Under the pieces are notes generated by a model that did not search any database, was not told where the DNA came from, and saw nothing but the letters and a program-made list of their open reading frames with translations. Made by a program: the position numbers and the translations under genes. A stretch of 64,000 bases of DNA, from contig JBGTJE010000040.1 in the NCBI GenBank assembly GCA_041745295.1, positions 56,695 to 120,694 of the forward strand. The letters are read 5' to 3'. The DNA comes from JANMEB01 sp041745295 (lineage in GTDB: Bacteria; Planctomycetota; Planctomycetia; Pirellulales; Pirellulaceae). Positions 18,688 through 27,723 of the stretch are shown one piece after another. Each line of letters begins with the position of its first letter. Positions within the stretch are counted from its first letter, which is position 1.

Positions 18688-19911
18688 ATGCTGAACTTGG
18701 ATCTCGCATTCGTTGGGTTCCGCTTGCTGACGGCGGCTCCGAACGGCCCACCCTACGGCCTGATCGACGATGGTGTCGTCGGCGTTGCTGCGGGATGTAT
18801 TGCCTGGGTCGGATCGCGAAAACAATTCGAGCAAATGCGGTTGAAGGTGGATATCGTCGACGGCGAAGGGCGATGTTTGTCCCCCGGACTGGTCGACTGC
18901 CATACGCATCTCATCTACGGCGGACAGCGGGCGGACGAATGGGAGCGTCGCCTAAGCGGAGCCAGTTATGAGGAGATCGCTCGCGCAGGCGGAGGGATTG
19001 CATCGACGGTGGCAGCGACTCGCGCCGCGTCCGATCATCAACTTTACGCAGCGGCCCGCGACCGGGCGGAACGTTTATTGCGCGAAGGTGTCACGACGAT
19101 CGAAGTCAAGTCGGGTTATGGCCTCGACCTAGAAAATGAATTGAAGATGCTGCGGGTCGCGACCGATCTGCGGCAATCGTTGCCGATCGACGTCTCGAGA
19201 ACCTTGTTGGCCGCGCACGCAGTGGGGGCCGAATTTCGCGGCCGCGCAGACGACTACATTCAATTTATTTGCGACACGATGTTGCCCGCCGCAAAGCCGC
19301 ACTGCGAGGCGGTGGATGCATTTTGCGAATCCATCGCGTTCAGTTGGGAACAATGCGCGAAGGTGTTTCGCGCCGCCCGGCAAATGGGCTTGGGGCTGAA
19401 GATTCACGCGGAACAGTTGTCGCACACCGGTTCGGCCGCAGCCGCCGCCGCGCTCGGGGCTTGGTCGGCCGATCACCTCGAGTATTTGCAGCCCGACGAA
19501 GCCGCGGCGCTGGCTCGGCACGGCTCGGTCGCAGTTCTGCTGCCAGGCGCATACTACTTTTTGGGGCAAACTCAGCGGCCGCCGATCGACGCGCTCCGAG
19601 AACAGGAGGTCGCGATCGCGGTGGCAACCGATTCGAATCCGGGCAGCTCGCCGACGCAATCGCTGCTGTTGATGATGAACATGGCATGTACGTTCTTTGG
19701 TTTGACGCCCGAAGAGGCCTTTCGCGGCGTGACCCTATCGGCCGCTCGGGCGCTGCGCTGGGATCACCGGGTCGGGAGTATTGAAGTCGGCAAGCAGGCC
19801 GACCTCGTGGTCTGGGACATCGATTCGCCCGCCGAACTGGCGTACGGCATCGGATGCAATCCCTGTCGACAAGTGTACAAGCGCGGTGAACTGGTGATCG
19901 ATCAAAGTTGA
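18688..19911 (+). CDS. hutI: Imidazolonepropionase
   Basis: 407 residues from the ATG at 18688, which follows GAGGGGTGTCC; the in-frame ATG at 18616 would add a non-homologous leader. Hydrolyses 4-imidazolone-5-propionate to N-formimino-L-glutamate, step three. Amidohydrolase metal site HxH is visible as VDCHTHLIYGG (His72, His74), with GGGIASTVAATR, KIHAEQLSHTG and ATDSNPGSSPTQS as family signatures. Length fits HutI (about 400). hutF follows after 26 bases on the same strand, so the two form a hutIF operon. Confidence 0.96.
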   Translation: MLNLDLAFVGFRLLTAAPNGPPYGLIDDGVVGVAAGCIAWVGSRKQFEQMRLKVDIVDGEGRCLSPGLVDCHTHLIYGGQRADEWERRLSGASYEEIARAGGGIASTVAATRAASDHQLYAAARDRAERLLREGVTTIEVKSGYGLDLENELKMLRVATDLRQSLPIDVSRTLLAAHAVGAEFRGRADDYIQFICDTMLPAAKPHCEAVDAFCESIAFSWEQCAKVFRAARQMGLGLKIHAEQLSHTGSAAAAAALGAWSADHLEYLQPDEAAALARHGSVAVLLPGAYYFLGQTQRPPIDALREQEVAIAVATDSNPGSSPTQSLLLMMNMACTFFGLTPEEAFRGVTLSAARALRWDHRVGSIEVGKQADLVVWDIDSPAELAYGIGCNPCRQVYKRGELVIDQS

Positions 19912-19937
19912 ACTCTGAGCGGCGAACCGAAGAGGCG

Positions 19938-21311
19938 ATGAAAACATTTTTGTTCCAACACGCTTGGCTGAACGGACGATTCGTCGTTGACGTGCGGATG
20001 GCGATCGACGCGGAGGGAGTCATCGTCCGAATCGACACGGACCGAGAGGCGGCAAGCGCCGAACGCGTGGACGGAATTGCGATTCCCGGAATGGTCAACG
20101 TTCACAGTCATGCCTTTCAGCGCGGGATGGCTGGCTTGGCAGAGTATCGCACCGCCGAACACGATAGCTTTTGGACTTGGCGGCGATGGATGTATCATTT
20201 TCTACGATGGTTGACGCCCGACCATTGCTATGTGATTGCGCGGCAGCTTTATTTGGAAATGCTGCAAGCGGGATACACGTCGGTTGGCGAATTTCACTAT
20301 TTGCATAACGATCCACAGGGTCGGCCGTATGCGTCGAAGCTGGTCATGGTCGACGCGTTGATTGCCGCGGCCCGGGACGTGGGAATTCGCCTTTGTCTGC
20401 TCCCCACGCTTTATCAACGCGGGGGATTTAATAAGGTATTGGAGGAAAGCCAAAAGCGGTTTGCGACTTCGATCGACGATTGTCTGACGGTGGCAATGGA
20501 CGTTCAGAACCGCCAAAAGACCGATCCACGTTTGCATTTCGGATTGGCAATTCACTCATTGCGTGCTGTCGACATGCCGACGGCAAAACAAGCCGTTGCG
20601 GCGTTTCGCGCATCTTATGGCGATCGGCCGATCCACATGCACGCCGCCGATCAGCAAAAAGAAGTCGACGATTGTCTCCAAGCTCACGGTCGCCGCCCCG
20701 TGGAATGGGCGATCGATGAGCTCGGCATCAACGCCAATTGGTGTCTCATCCACGCAACCCATCTCGTTCCTCCCGAGTGCGTTTTGTTGGCGCAGAGCGG
20801 CGCGGTGGTGGGACTCTGCCCAACCACCGAAGCCAATTTAGGGGATGGTGTATTTCCCAGCGAGGCGTTTGTCGGTGCGGGGGGACAATTGGCGATCGGC
20901 ACCGACAGTCACATCGGCTTGGACCCCCGGAGCGACTTGCGGTTGATCGAGTACGCCCAACGGCTGACGCAGCAGCGGCGCGTCGTATTGGGGAGCGACA
21001 CCGTGTCGTGCGGCGAGTTTCTCTGCGAGGCGGCGTGGCGCGGCGGTCGTCGCGCGCTGGGGCTGCCGATCGGCCAGTTCCACATCGGCGATCGAGCGGA
21101 TTTGGTCGTGCTCGACGCTCGACATCCCAACTTGGCTGGCCTTCCTGCCGAGCGCTGGCTCGACAGTCTGGTATTTTGCGAGATTGGAAATCCAATTCGC
21201 GACGTGATGGTCGCGGGGAATTGGGTCGTGCGCAGAGGCATGCACGCGCTAGGAGAAGTATCTCGTCGCGAGTTTGGCAACACGGTGCGGCAGATTTTGA
21301 GCAAATCGTAA
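19938..21311 (+). CDS. hutF: Formimidoylglutamate deiminase
   Basis: 457 residues from the ATG at 19938 (AGAGGCG just upstream). Converts N-formimino-L-glutamate to N-formyl-L-glutamate plus ammonia, using the amidohydrolase fold. Metal and substrate motifs: NVHSHAFQRG (His56, His58), HMHAADQ, LIHATHL and GTDSHIGLDP. WTWRRWMY is typical of HutF and distinguishes it from other aminohydrolases. Its presence, with HutG and without a formiminoglutamase, fixes the five-step route (as in Pseudomonas). Cotranscribed with hutI. Confidence 0.95.
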   Translation: MKTFLFQHAWLNGRFVVDVRMAIDAEGVIVRIDTDREAASAERVDGIAIPGMVNVHSHAFQRGMAGLAEYRTAEHDSFWTWRRWMYHFLRWLTPDHCYVIARQLYLEMLQAGYTSVGEFHYLHNDPQGRPYASKLVMVDALIAAARDVGIRLCLLPTLYQRGGFNKVLEESQKRFATSIDDCLTVAMDVQNRQKTDPRLHFGLAIHSLRAVDMPTAKQAVAAFRASYGDRPIHMHAADQQKEVDDCLQAHGRRPVEWAIDELGINANWCLIHATHLVPPECVLLAQSGAVVGLCPTTEANLGDGVFPSEAFVGAGGQLAIGTDSHIGLDPRSDLRLIEYAQRLTQQRRVVLGSDTVSCGEFLCEAAWRGGRRALGLPIGQFHIGDRADLVVLDARHPNLAGLPAERWLDSLVFCEIGNPIRDVMVAGNWVVRRGMHALGEVSRREFGNTVRQILSKS

Positions 21312-21555
21312 TGCAATCCAACTTTTTTCCGCCGTTCTTTGTTTAACCGGCGCAGCCGCTGCGGGGCGCGCGGCGAACTCGCAGCGCCCGGCATTTTGCT
21401 TGCAATGGCATTCCCAAGCTGCGCGTGTCGCGCAGAAAGGCCCATTCCTTGGCGGATGTTGCGGCAAAGGCCTTGATCGTAAAATTCGCGGATGAAACAA
21501 TGAAGCTATGCCGCGGCGTTGCCGTTGGCAATTTTTTTGGTTCTGGATCGACACA

Positions 21556-21843
21556 ATGAGAATCGAACCGTTGGACGATAAAGTGGTGGTCAAGCGTCTG
21601 GACTCGGAATCGAAAACCGAAGGCGGCCTCGTGCTGCCCGATTCCGCGCAAGAGAAGCCGCGCCAAGGCAAAGTCCTCTCGGTAGGCTGCGGGCGGATCA
21701 ACAGCCAGGGCGTGCGCGAACCTCCGCAAGTTGCCGAAGGGGATCGAGTTGTTTTTTCGACCTACGCCGGCACCGAAATTTCGGTCAATGGCGACGAACT
21801 ATTGATTTTGAGCGAAGATGAGATTCTGGCCATCATCGGGTGA
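21556..21843 (+). CDS. groES: GroES co-chaperonin (solitary)
   Basis: 95 residues, normal length. MRIEPLDDKVVVKRL opens the beta-barrel; the mobile loop that contacts GroEL is SESKTEGGLVLPD, and the C-terminal part includes GDRVVFSTYAGTEI and EILAIIG. It caps GroEL during protein folding in the cytoplasm. No groEL follows; the next gene is a secreted prenyltransferase-repeat protein. Planctomycetes often carry several groES/groEL copies, so this may be an extra paralogue. The ATG at 21556 is preferred to an upstream in-frame ATG at 21508 because the core begins there. Confidence 0.93.
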   Translation: MRIEPLDDKVVVKRLDSESKTEGGLVLPDSAQEKPRQGKVLSVGCGRINSQGVREPPQVAEGDRVVFSTYAGTEISVNGDELLILSEDEILAIIG

Positions 21844-21988
21844 TGAATGGCCACCTGCATATTACGCTGCGTTTCAAAAAATCAGCCGCTAGGCGCTGGC
21901 CCACGGTTTTTTTGCAATGAACGACGATTCAATAACCGGACATCAGCGCGTTGCGGCTGATGGAAACGAGTTCAAAGGGAGCCGTCCG

Positions 21989-23131
21989 ATGAAAACACTG
22001 AGTTGTTTGAGTTTGCTTTTGGCGGCGTGCCTCGTTCCGACGGATCGAGCCGTCTGGTCCCAAGAGAGCGCGACTCGAGCAAAAGCCGTGGGAGCTCACC
22101 AGGACCCTTCGCCGAACGATACGTTGTTCGTGATGCGATCCAAGGCGATCGCCTTTTTGAAAGCCAGCCAAGCCGCCGACGGTTCGTTCAGCGCGCAACT
22201 CGGCCCAGGCGTGACGGCCTTGGTGACCTTTGCGCTCTTACGCAGCGATGTTCCGGTCACCGATCCAGACGTCGCCGAAGCTTTGGCGTATTTGGAAAAG
22301 CACGTGCAGTCGGACGGCGGAATCTACCAAGGCGAACAGTATCAAAACTACGAGACGAGCTTGGCCCTGATGTGCTTTCATGAGGCCAATCGCGAGGGCA
22401 AGTACGACAACGTGATTGCGAGCGGGAAAAAATTCGCCAAAAAAATTCAATGGGACTCGGATGAGGGCATCGACCCGACGGACCCGCGGTACGGGGGACA
22501 AGGCTACGGCAGCAAGAAGCGACCCGACCTATCCAACACGGGGATGTTCATCGACGCCCTGGAGACGTTGGGAACCGACAAAAACGATCCCGCAATTCAA
22601 GAAGCCCTCAAGTTCATTTCGAATACCCAGAATCTGGATTCGCCGCACAACTCGACGACGTTCGGAGCGCTCATCAACGACGGCGGGTTTTATTACACGC
22701 CCGCCGGCGAAGGGGAAACCAAAGCCGAGAAAACCGAAAACGGCGGCTTGCGCAGTTATGGTTCGATGACTTATGTCGGTTTCAAAAGCTTGCTCTATGC
22801 CGGCGTCGACCGCGCCGACCCGCGGGTCCAAGCGGCCAAACGCTGGATCGCCGATCATTACACGCTGGAAGAGAACCCGGGAGTTCAGCAACAGGGGCTG
22901 TTTTACTACTACCACGTATTTGCCAAATCGCTGGCCGCGTACGGCGAACCACTGCTCGTCGATAGCAAGGGCGTCGAACATAATTGGCGGCGCGACATGA
23001 TCGAAGCGTTGGCCAAGCGTCAGCAAGAGAACGGTTCCTGGACCAATACTGCCGATCGCTGGTACGAAGGGGACGCCTCGCTCGTCACCGGCTATTGCCT
23101 CCTCGCCCTCTCCTATTGCGGTGAAAAATAG
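21989..23131 (+). CDS. Secreted prenyltransferase/squalene-oxidase-repeat protein
   Basis: 380 residues from the ATG at 21989 (AAAGGGAGCCGTCCG upstream). Residues 1-25 are a signal peptide (LSCLSLLLAACLVPTDRAVW). The body is an alpha/alpha barrel of repeats of the type 'A-x-x-F-L-x-x-x-Q-x-x-D-G-S-F', seen as ALAYLEKHVQSDGGIY, ALKFISNTQNLDSPHN, AKRWIADHYTLEENPG and ALAKRQQENGSW. This fold is shared by squalene cyclases and protein prenyltransferase beta subunits, but the catalytic DXDD motif of cyclases is not evident, so an enzymatic role is doubtful. Planctomycetes encode many such exported proteins of unknown function. Confidence 0.85.
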   Translation: MKTLSCLSLLLAACLVPTDRAVWSQESATRAKAVGAHQDPSPNDTLFVMRSKAIAFLKASQAADGSFSAQLGPGVTALVTFALLRSDVPVTDPDVAEALAYLEKHVQSDGGIYQGEQYQNYETSLALMCFHEANREGKYDNVIASGKKFAKKIQWDSDEGIDPTDPRYGGQGYGSKKRPDLSNTGMFIDALETLGTDKNDPAIQEALKFISNTQNLDSPHNSTTFGALINDGGFYYTPAGEGETKAEKTENGGLRSYGSMTYVGFKSLLYAGVDRADPRVQAAKRWIADHYTLEENPGVQQQGLFYYYHVFAKSLAAYGEPLLVDSKGVEHNWRRDMIEALAKRQQENGSWTNTADRWYEGDASLVTGYCLLALSYCGEK

Positions 23132-23232
23132 CGCGAAATGCCCCGCCGAATGGCCGATCGAGCGGCGCGACCATTGACAATATTTCGGTGATCGAACATC
23201 ATTCGCGATCCAGCTTTTGAGGAGTTCGAGCC

Positions 23233-23586
23233 ATGAAAATCAAAGTCGGCGATACCGTCAAAGTCCTGTCGGGCGACGATCGCAACAAGACCGGCAAAGT
23301 CATCTCGGTCAACCACGAGAAGGCAAAGGTCTTGGTCGAGGGAATCAACCTCGTCTACAAACACGTGCGCCCTAGCCGCCGCAATCCGCAGGGCGGCCGA
23401 CTGCACAAAGAGATGCCGGTTCACGTTTCGATCGTCTCGATGATCTGCCCCAAGACTGGAAAAGGGACGCGCGTCGGCTATCGTTACTTGGTCGACGGGA
23501 CGAAAGAACGATTCGCTCGAACCAGCGGCGCTTCGCTCGGCACGACGGCTCCACCCAAGGCCAGCCGAGCGAAGAAGAAGGCTTGA
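23233..23586 (+). CDS. rplX: Ribosomal protein L24 (isolated from the ribosomal operons)
   Basis: 117 residues. The KOW motif is clear at the N-terminus (KIKVGDTVKVLSGDDRNKTGKV), followed by VEGINLVYKHVRPSRRNPQGG. L24 binds 23S rRNA and initiates large-subunit assembly. The C-terminus carries about 15 extra residues (TAPPKASRAKKKA) compared with the usual 100-105. TTTTGAGGAGTTCGAGCC before the ATG gives a strong ribosome-binding site. In most bacteria rplX lies between rplN and rplE; here its neighbours are a prenyltransferase-repeat gene and a rhodanese gene. Confidence 0.96.
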   Translation: MKIKVGDTVKVLSGDDRNKTGKVISVNHEKAKVLVEGINLVYKHVRPSRRNPQGGRLHKEMPVHVSIVSMICPKTGKGTRVGYRYLVDGTKERFARTSGASLGTTAPPKASRAKKKA

Positions 23587-23618
23587 GGCTACAGGCCTGA
23601 GGCTTGAGGAAGGTGCAC

Positions 23619-23957
23619 ATGTGGTTCGGTTCCAATACGCCGGATGACGAACTCAAGACCGCGCTGAACGAAGTCAACACTTCCAAAGCAATGCTCTTGG
23701 ACGTCCGCGAACAAAAAGAATGGGACGAAAAACACTTTGCCCAAGCCAAGCTCGTTCCCACGACGACGATCAAAGAGCTTCCCCCGGACGCTCGCGAAAT
23801 CCCCAGCGTTCCCAAGGCCAAACGGGTCTACGTTCATTGCGCCAAAGGGGGCCGAGCCAAGCAGGTTTCCAAGCTGATGTGCGACATGGGATACGATGCT
23901 GTGCCGCTGGTCTGCGCGTTCGATCACATGGCCAAGCAAGGATTTCGGCTGGGGTAA
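23619..23957 (+). CDS. Single-domain rhodanese-like sulfurtransferase
   Basis: 112 residues from ATG 23619, with GAGGAAGG nine bases upstream. The fold signature MLLDVREQKEWDEKH and the active-site loop VHCAKGGRAKQ (catalytic Cys) identify a rhodanese domain that carries persulfide sulfur. The residues after the Cys (AKGGR) differ from the CRxGxR of thiosulfate enzymes, so the natural donor is uncertain. It starts 32 bases after rplX and may be cotranscribed with it. An intrinsic terminator (24225-24257) lies 270 bases downstream, past a repeat. Confidence 0.9.
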   Translation: MWFGSNTPDDELKTALNEVNTSKAMLLDVREQKEWDEKHFAQAKLVPTTTIKELPPDAREIPSVPKAKRVYVHCAKGGRAKQVSKLMCDMGYDAVPLVCAFDHMAKQGFRLG

Positions 23958-24018
23958 GTGTGGTTCGACGTGGAGTGGCGAGTGGAGCAGCTGTTTAGGG
24001 CAGCAAACTAATCCCGGC

Positions 24019-24187
24019 GTCATTCCGGGCTGAGTCCCGGAATCCATGTTCCATGGACGGGAGAAGCGTCACACTCGAGTGCGTTTCACGAATCTGTAGC
24101 GGAACTCGCCAGCGTTTCGGCCCAAATTCTGGCGAATTCGGCTACGTCAGACGCTAGACTGGATTCCCGCCTCCACGGGAATGACAG
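24019..24187. repeat. Palindromic repeat (families D and H), copy 2
   Basis: Left end GTCATTCCGGGCTGAGTCCC and right end GGATTCCCGCCTCCACGGGA form outer inverted ends. The interior hairpin has arms GTAGCGGAACTCGCCAG and CTGGCGAATTCGGCTAC (about 24099-24147). The layout matches 692-850. It occupies most of the gap after the rhodanese gene. Confidence 0.75.
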
Positions 24188-24224
24188 ATACGTGCAGCGT
24201 AACGTATTGTTAGGCGCACTTTGC

Positions 24225-24257
24225 AAAGGGCCGAGCCGTTGGCCCTTTCGGGTTTTT
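24225..24257 (+). terminator. Intrinsic terminator
   Basis: Eight-bp perfect stem AAAGGGCC / GGCCCTTT with an 8-base loop (GAGCCGTT), followed by CGGGTTTTTTG. Reads on the plus strand downstream of the rplX-rhodanese unit. Confidence 0.8.
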
Positions 24258-24270
24258 TGTGGTCTCGAAA

Positions 24271-24331
24271 CCTAGGCCTTCGAAGACTTCGGCCTAGGCT
24301 AGGTAAACGGATGGGCCTTCGGCCCGAAGAA
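24271..24331. repeat. Two-hairpin element, copy 2
   Basis: Stem CCTAGGCC/GGCCTAGG (24271-24278 with 24291-24298) encloses a loop ending GAAGACTTC. It is followed by TAAACGGATGGGCCTTCGGC, whose GGGCC/GGCCC arms pair at 24313-24325. Copy 1 at 17888-17948 has the same loop, but its first stem is CCCAGGCC/GGCCTGGG: a T-A pair replaced by C-G on both sides. Both copies lie between convergent genes. Confidence 0.75.
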
Positions 24332-24393
24332 AATCTAGGACGGACTTCAATGGGACGTGCGCAAATCGCGGACGTTGGCAGCGATCGTCACAA

Positions 24394-27144
24394 TTAGCGT
24401 TGCACGCCAGGTGCGGCGGCGGATTCTTGCACGACGTCGACCGATGCGGGCTGAGTGGGATCGGCGATTCGGACAGTGACTTCATCGACCAGCGCCGTAC
24501 CCAGCCCGGTGAGGGCAAAGGTAATATTCAGATTCCCGTCGACGCTCACGCCGCGATACAACGAGAATTCTTGCCACTGGTCGGACTGCGTGATGCGCTC
24601 CGACAAGCTCGGTCCACCTAGCGAATCGATGATCGTGAGCCCTTCGAGGGAACCCTCCAGGGGTGATACGAGCTTGGCCCACCCGTGGATCCGAATCGTC
24701 TGGCCGGACTTCACCCGGATGTCGCCAGAGGTGATCCATACGGGAGCAGATTCGACGACATCCTGCCCAGCGCGGCCGCTGCTGGCCGACATGCGCAGGC
24801 CAAACCCGCCCCCCACCGCGGCGCTGGGACTCAATTCGACTTGAGTAACAATGCTCTCGTCTTCGGTCCGCCGATTGATCCAACCGTTGGCGACCATGTG
24901 CGGAAGGTTCTCAAAATCTCCTCCGGCGAGCGCATTGGGCATCCAGTATGCTTGACCGAGCTGGGTCGCCAACTTCCAGTGATTGGAAACGAGCGAGGAA
25001 TGCGCGAGCAAGGGACTGGCGGCGGCCGATTGGAACGGTGCCCGCGCTTCATTTAGAAAATGCTTCCGGGCCGATGCCAACCGCTGTTCGGCTTGGTCGA
25101 CATATTCGTCGGCCGAGAGCGAATTGCTGGCCGCCGTCATTGCTTCGGCGCGTTGTAGAAATGTGATGGCTTCGTTGATTGCGCCACCGGCGACGGATCC
25201 GTTTCGTTCGATCCGCCCCATTTCGCGATCAATCAATTGAACGATCGCCAGCCAATTGCGCACGATCTCCATGCGGAGATGGGAAAAATTCTCTCCGCTG
25301 GGGGCTCGATACGAATCAGCCAACCGGTTGACGACGACGGGGCTGTCGGTGATTACGACGACCGCCAGCGCTGGGCAGTGCTCAATTTCGATTTGCGATC
25401 CGCCGTGGATGTTGGAAATGGGCAACGGGATCATGCCCGACGGAGCCATCCAATAAGCGCGATCGGTCGCCGATGCTCCGACGTCGACGAACGAGATTTT
25501 TTGCACGGGGACGTCGCCGGCCGACCATTGTTCGAATTGCGTTGGCCGTTGAATGAGCAGGAGCCTGGCCCGCTGTGTTTGCAGCGCGGTGACTTTGAGT
25601 TGGGGATCGTTGAGTGGTAACGCTCCGGCGACTGCGCCTCCGGCTCCCCAGGGCTCGCATTGGGAGACGCGAATGTTTAGCCATTTGAGGGTCTGCACGC
25701 GCAAGTTCGTGACGGGATCGGTCGCATCCAATCGGCTGCGCGACATGAATCGGAGTCCGCGGGCGCCTCCCGACAATGCTTCGTAGACCGCGAATTCGAG
25801 TTGTTGTGCTTCGGCAGGAGTGGGGGGAACATTTTCAGAAAGTGCGGCGACTTGAACCAAAATTTCTTGCGGCAGTTCGGTGGGAATTCCCGCCCAGATC
25901 GGCACCGTTTTTCCGGCGAGTTGTTGCCGCTGAGCCAGCCAACGCCCATAGCTATTCAGGGGAAACCCGCCGCCCATCGAATCGACGTGAGTCGAAAGAA
26001 TCTCGACGGTCTGGCCGAAGTCGGCCCAATTGGAACGCACGTCGGCCACGATCGGCCGCCCTTTCTGCGGGTCCGATTGCCGAATTTCTTTGACCAATTG
26101 TTGCACGTTGTCAAGATCGCGACCGGTCAAATTCCGTCCCGCCGACCAAGCCAAGACGCGATCGAACTCGACGCCAATCGGCGATAAGCCGGCCTGGGTC
26201 GGCGGCGGGCAAATCAGCCAAAGATCTAAGCGGCTGGCCGCCTGCAATTGTTCGAGCGTGGCCGGGCCGCGCAGTTCGATGACATTAAAGCCCATTTGTT
26301 GGAGCCATTCAAACGCTTCGCCATTATGTTGAATTACTTTGGCAAAGAACGGTTGCCCCCCCAGCTCGATGATATTTCCATCAAAGCGGATCAAGGAATC
26401 GGCGGCCATCCCTTCGTCTTGTTGAGACGCTTGGCGAACAGCTCGCGGGACGCTTTCCGGTGCGCTGGCAATTGCCTCGGCGACGTGATCCCCCGCACCG
26501 ACGGCACCTTGAACTCGTAGATCATCGACCCACACATCGCAAGCGCCCGGACCGGTGTACAAATTCAAGACGATCAGGTCCACGTAGGCACCCGTGGGAT
26601 CGAGTTGCGATCCAAACTTGGTTCGCAACAGCCACAGTTGATTTTGGAAAAGTTCGTTGAGACCGCCCTGATCACTGCCGACGTTAAGCTTTTGCCAATT
26701 CCCGATGTTCGAGTAGTTTTCTCCCTCGATCATGACCTTGACGGGGCCTTTGCCGTCGGGGGCCTGTGATTTCGGAATCACGACTCGGGCCAAAAGCCGG
26801 ATCCCTGTTCGATTGGCTTTGATCCAAACCTCCGGCTGAAGTTCGGGGATAAGCACCGATGGCTCGATACTCTGGGCCACCATGATCTTACTGCCGTGCC
26901 CCGTTTGAAAATGAAAATGTTCGCAACTGAGTCCGCCGTGCTTCTCTTCACTCGTCCGGCGCTGAGACCACGCGGACTTGGCAATCTCGCAATCGGTATC
27001 GCGCAATTTCCAACTCGGCGTGGTCTGTTCAAATCCAAGCTCGATCTGAGCCCGACCGGGTGCGTTGAAACACAGGGCCAACGCGATCGACAGTAACGCA
27101 CTGGTGTGAAGGAAATACGGTGGATGCTTCGCCCAAATCGTCAT
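24394..27144 (-). CDS. Large secreted protein with glycoside-hydrolase-like core, unknown function
   Basis: 916 residues from the ATG at 27144 (AACGGGACACGC upstream). A signal peptide covers residues about 5-33 (FLHTSALLSIALALCFNAPG). Then come a jelly-roll-like region to about 220 (VWVDDLRVQG), a middle region about 255-480 resembling a TIM barrel (FDGNIIELGGQPFFAKVIQH, GFNVIELRGPATLEQL, YEALSGGARGLRF), and a C-terminal carbohydrate-binding-like jelly-roll (IRIHGWAKL, ALVDEVTVRI). 'My hypothesis is a degenerate sugar-active protein' fits this order, but I see no catalytic Glu pair in conserved context. It stands alone. Confidence 0.75.
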   Translation of the reverse strand: MTIWAKHPPYFLHTSALLSIALALCFNAPGRAQIELGFEQTTPSWKLRDTDCEIAKSAWSQRRTSEEKHGGLSCEHFHFQTGHGSKIMVAQSIEPSVLIPELQPEVWIKANRTGIRLLARVVIPKSQAPDGKGPVKVMIEGENYSNIGNWQKLNVGSDQGGLNELFQNQLWLLRTKFGSQLDPTGAYVDLIVLNLYTGPGACDVWVDDLRVQGAVGAGDHVAEAIASAPESVPRAVRQASQQDEGMAADSLIRFDGNIIELGGQPFFAKVIQHNGEAFEWLQQMGFNVIELRGPATLEQLQAASRLDLWLICPPPTQAGLSPIGVEFDRVLAWSAGRNLTGRDLDNVQQLVKEIRQSDPQKGRPIVADVRSNWADFGQTVEILSTHVDSMGGGFPLNSYGRWLAQRQQLAGKTVPIWAGIPTELPQEILVQVAALSENVPPTPAEAQQLEFAVYEALSGGARGLRFMSRSRLDATDPVTNLRVQTLKWLNIRVSQCEPWGAGGAVAGALPLNDPQLKVTALQTQRARLLLIQRPTQFEQWSAGDVPVQKISFVDVGASATDRAYWMAPSGMIPLPISNIHGGSQIEIEHCPALAVVVITDSPVVVNRLADSYRAPSGENFSHLRMEIVRNWLAIVQLIDREMGRIERNGSVAGGAINEAITFLQRAEAMTAASNSLSADEYVDQAEQRLASARKHFLNEARAPFQSAAASPLLAHSSLVSNHWKLATQLGQAYWMPNALAGGDFENLPHMVANGWINRRTEDESIVTQVELSPSAAVGGGFGLRMSASSGRAGQDVVESAPVWITSGDIRVKSGQTIRIHGWAKLVSPLEGSLEGLTIIDSLGGPSLSERITQSDQWQEFSLYRGVSVDGNLNITFALTGLGTALVDEVTVRIADPTQPASVDVVQESAAAPGVQR

Positions 27145-27432
27145 GCGTGTCCCGTTTGCGGCCACCCAATGAATGTTCGTCGATCCTGGCACTTCGGCGC
27201 GCGGCCGTGCCTTGGATGAAAAGCTTGATTGACGCGGTCTTTTAGCAGCTTATTTGTGGCAAGACCACATCAGTCGGGTTGCATTTTCGCAACGTGGGCT
27301 GCGGCCCCAGGCGATGGCACGATGATGCAAGCAGCGACATTGGAAGGACTTGGGGCTTGCGAGCCACTTCCGGGCACGGATTGGCATGCTGCCTGCAATA
27401 AGTCTTTTGCAACTCAAACCCTCGAGGACGCC

Positions 27433-27723
27433 ATGACGACTCAGCCCCACAATCTCGCAGTAGCCGGAACCGAAACTTTGCCGAGCGATCTCAGCGAGTT
27501 GATTCTCCGGGTTCAAGCCTTGCCAGAAAATTGTCGCCAAAACATCGAACCCACATTGGAACGAGTTGTCGAATTCACCCGCCGCCGCCGCCGCATATTG
27601 GATTTGATCCAAGATGCATTGACCCAGCTTCGGCTCGACATGAAGTATCTCGTGTTTGACCTTGAGGCGACCCGTCGCGAGCGCGACGAATACCGCCGCA
27701 AGTTAGAACAGGATCAGCCTTGA
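27433..27723 (+). CDS. Small basic helical protein, unknown function
   Basis: 96 residues from the ATG at 27433 with CTCGAGGACGCC upstream. Predicted to be nearly all helix: PSDLSELILRVQALPENCRQ, then EFTRRRRRILDLIQDALTQL and a highly charged C-terminal helix (ATRRERDEYRRKLEQDQP) likely to form a coiled coil. The Arg-rich centre could bind nucleic acid. No family is recognised. The reading frame extends upstream to 27229 but lacks conserved-looking sequence there. Confidence 0.7.
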   Translation: MTTQPHNLAVAGTETLPSDLSELILRVQALPENCRQNIEPTLERVVEFTRRRRRILDLIQDALTQLRLDMKYLVFDLEATRRERDEYRRKLEQDQP

